From assembly GCA_045540975.1 (NCBI GenBank), contig JAZQIE010000072.1, forward strand, positions 6,528 to 70,527: a stretch of DNA of 64,000 bases, in the 5' to 3' direction. The translations under genes and the position numbers were made by a program. The notes under the pieces were generated by a model, which made no database searches, had not been told where the DNA came from, and saw nothing but the letters and a program-made list of their open reading frames with translations. This DNA is from SIG510 sp045540975 (GTDB lineage Bacteria > Bacillota > Clostridia > Oscillospirales > JAAYXM01). This document shows, piece by piece, positions 62,399 through 64,000 of the stretch (within the stretch, counting starts at the first letter, position 1; each line of letters starts with the position of its first letter).

Positions 62399-63721
62399 AT
62401 GATTCGTAAGGTTTACACCACAAAAGAAGAATTTCACGCGCAAAATAAAGCCCTCGGCGAGAAACTGCTGTTTTCGGAGGACCTCTCGGTGCTTGCAACC
62501 CCGCTGGAGGTGGGCGGGAAACGGATTCCAAACCGCCTCGCGTGTCAAGCGATGGAGGGGTGCGACAGCGCCGCGGACGGAAGCCCCGACACCTTGACCC
62601 GTCGCCGTTACGAGCGCTTTGCAAAGGGCGGTGCGGGGCTCATTTGGTTTGAAGCCACCGCGGTGTTAAACGAGGGAAGGGCAAATCCCCGTCAGCTTTT
62701 TATCAACGAGCAAAACCTCGACCGCTTCAAAGCCCAACTGGAGGAAATCAAGGAAACCTGCCTGAAGGAAAACGGCTATGAGCCGATTGTGGTCATGCAG
62801 GTCACCCATTCGGGTCGCTATTCCAGACCCAACGGCACCCCCGAGCCGCTGATTGCCTACCATAACCCGATTTTCGAAGAGAAAGCCCCGATTTCCGACG
62901 ACCGAATCGTCAGCGACGAATATTTGGACCGTGTCAAAGAAGCGCTCATCGAAGGCTGCGGTATGGCAAAGCGCGCGGGCTTTGACGGTGCGGATATCAA
63001 GTGCTGTCACCGTTATTTGAACTGCGAGTTACTTTCCGCATACGAACGACCGGGTCGTTACGGCGGAAGTCTGGAAAACCGCTCCCGTTTCCTGCGCGAG
63101 AGCGTGCAAGGTGCCATCCAAACCTGCGGCACCGACTTTTTGGTCTCCACGCGCATGAACGTCTATGACGGATTCCCACATCCTTACGGCTTCGGTGTAC
63201 GCGCAGACGGCAGCTTGGAGTTTGACCCGACCGAGCCTGCATGGGTCATCAAGGAGCTTTACCGCTACGGTGTGCGAATCATGAATATCAGCATGGGAAA
63301 TCCCTATTTCAATCCGCACGTCTCCCGCCCGTATGCAAACAGCGGAGAGGAACTCGAGCATCCGCTTCTGGGTGTGGAACGGATTCTGGGCGGCACCGCC
63401 AAGCTCAAACAAATGGTTCCCGAAATGAACTTGATTTGCTCGGCGCTTACCTACCTCGGCGTTGCCGCACCGCATGTGGCGGCGGCGTTGATCAAGCAAG
63501 GCGGCTGTGACATTGCAGGCTTTGGCAGAACCGCATTTGCCTATCCGAATTTTGCAAAAGACATCCTGCAAAACGGTGCAATGGACCCGAAAAAAATCTG
63601 CATTTGCTGCTCCAAATGCACCGAGATTATGCGTACCCCGGGCGGAACGCCCGGCTGTGTCATCCGTGATTCGGATGTTTATTTGCCGATTTACAAACAA
63701 CAATGCGGAGGTGCGAAATGA
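62399..63721 (+). CDS. Old yellow enzyme-type NADH:flavin oxidoreductase with Fe-S motif
   Basis: A 440-residue FMN oxidoreductase of the OYE family. The barrel shows RIPNRLACQAMEGCDS near residue 43, FEATAVLNEGRANP near residue 85, VVMQVTHSGRYSRP near residue 130 and AKRAGFDGADIKCCHRYLNCELLS near residue 190. The C terminus has ICICCSKCTEIMRTPGGTPGC, the cluster cysteines of 2,4-dienoyl-CoA or enoate reductase relatives. The FAD/NAD domain of those larger enzymes is absent. Start ATG at 62399, eight bases after AAAGGAG. It overlaps the next start by 4 bases. Confidence 0.88.
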   Translation: MIRKVYTTKEEFHAQNKALGEKLLFSEDLSVLATPLEVGGKRIPNRLACQAMEGCDSAADGSPDTLTRRRYERFAKGGAGLIWFEATAVLNEGRANPRQLFINEQNLDRFKAQLEEIKETCLKENGYEPIVVMQVTHSGRYSRPNGTPEPLIAYHNPIFEEKAPISDDRIVSDEYLDRVKEALIEGCGMAKRAGFDGADIKCCHRYLNCELLSAYERPGRYGGSLENRSRFLRESVQGAIQTCGTDFLVSTRMNVYDGFPHPYGFGVRADGSLEFDPTEPAWVIKELYRYGVRIMNISMGNPYFNPHVSRPYANSGEELEHPLLGVERILGGTAKLKQMVPEMNLICSALTYLGVAAPHVAAALIKQGGCDIAGFGRTAFAYPNFAKDILQNGAMDPKKICICCSKCTEIMRTPGGTPGCVIRDSDVYLPIYKQQCGGAK

Positions 63722-63765
63722 AAACAGCGGTTGTAACAGGCGCGGCATCGGGCATCGGTCTTGTC
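63718..63765 (+). CDS. Start of a short-chain dehydrogenase, broken after about 14 codons
   Basis: Behind a GGAGGTG site and overlapping the OYE stop (ATGA), the frame reads MKTAVVTGAASGIG, the Rossmann nucleotide-binding start of short-chain dehydrogenases. Beyond residue 14 the frame stays open to the window end but no longer looks like this family. The operon partner of the OYE was probably an SDR; the sequence changes origin near 63760. Confidence 0.65.
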
Positions 63766-64000
63766 GCTGGTGTCGCGGATGTCGCCGTTCTCCATTCCCA
63801 GCAACCGGACGCCGCGCGGTGTCCGACATGTTATCTCGTTGTCGGCGAGGGGAATGACCGTTCCTTGTTCGTCAATGACTTCAACCTCGATTTGGAGTAT
63901 GCCGTCGGCGGAGAGCTCCGTCTTGTCGGCGGTGGCACGCAAGGCGTAGGGGCGTCCGGCGGTGGTGATGGCAGCTGCGGCTCCCTCCACTTCGCACCGC
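63763..64000 (-). pseudogene. C-terminal fragment of a GH2 beta-galactosidase-like protein, no native end
   Basis: The minus strand encodes EVEGAAAAITTAGRPYALRA, then TADKTELSADGILQIEVEVIDEQGTVIPLADNEI and RLLGMENGDIRDTSD. This is the C-terminal Ig-like region of large GH2 beta-galactosidases. It enters from beyond position 64000 and loses similarity near 63763, where the frame runs into the antisense of the SDR start and OYE end without its own stop. Either a truncated gene or a chimeric join. Confidence 0.6.

Noticed and set aside
63691..63762. Apparent continuation of the GH2 fragment into RACYNRC
   Set aside because: It faintly recalls the GH2 C-terminal pattern, but the plus strand here is a perfect SDR start with ribosome binding site and overlap with the OYE stop, so the resemblance is taken as chance.

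Overview
The window looks like a chromosome segment of a low- to mid-GC Gram-positive anaerobe of the class Clostridia, probably an Oscillospirales- or Christensenellales-like gut lineage. The placement is an inference. It rests on the remB-gyrB-gyrA order, a SpoIID-type sporulation protein, SLH-domain surface layering, DegV, a mreC-mreD-PBP2-minD block, strong AGGAGG ribosome binding sites, an [Fe-S] old yellow enzyme and the absence of outer-membrane genes. No phage, insertion sequence, CRISPR array or rRNA was seen. Promoters follow a consistent TTGACA-17-TATAAT pattern.

Layout: (1) 1-8.4 kb: tail of recF, then remB-gyrB-gyrA-rnhA-iscS-iscU and an NSS transporter. (2) 8.4-14.5 kb: CDF metal exporter, a LysM/G5/M23 cell-wall hydrolase, pyridoxamine kinase, a Cys-cluster protein, a membrane methyltransferase-like protein and nagA. 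(3) 14.5-23 kb: a compound hairpin element and tRNA-Arg(CCU), then zapA, a U32 protein, dut, maf, mreC, mreD, PBP2, minD and mgsA (growth and division). (4) 23-27 kb: an Ldh_2 dehydrogenase facing a tandem triplet of paralogous amidohydrolases behind a palindromic operator. (5) 27.5-34.6 kb: a rhamnose cluster (AraC regulator, rhaB, rhaA, rhaD, second AraC regulator, GH2 hydrolase). (6) 34.6-40.5 kb: citrate synthase, SpoIID, rpsF-ssb-rpsR with a putative S6:S18 leader, QueT and GalU. (7) 40.5-50.8 kb: a 1094-residue SLH surface protein, a DUF4430 lipoprotein, a second GH2 with a DMT transporter and an AraC regulator on overlapping divergent promoters, an amidase-domain protein and a second CDF exporter. 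(8) 50.9-64 kb: CPA1 antiporter, glycine riboswitch with AGCS symporter, DUF1846 protein, a YczE-like membrane protein diverging from a MarR regulator with twin operators, DegV, MATE, a DUF11 protein, ADP-ribosylglycohydrolase, a fourth AraC regulator and an old yellow enzyme.

A repeated theme is a local AraC-type regulator beside a carbohydrate or redox enzyme (four cases), which suggests a plant- or host-glycan-using lifestyle. The last 240 bases look discontinuous. A short-chain dehydrogenase start runs for about 14 codons and then becomes antisense sequence encoding the C-terminal part of a GH2 enzyme, so there is either a rearrangement or an assembly chimera near 63760. No clearly new defence or mobile system was found. 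The best leads are the regulatory structures (twin MarR operators, the ribosome binding site inside a terminator stem, the amidohydrolase operator, the shared divergent promoters) and the triplicated amidohydrolases.
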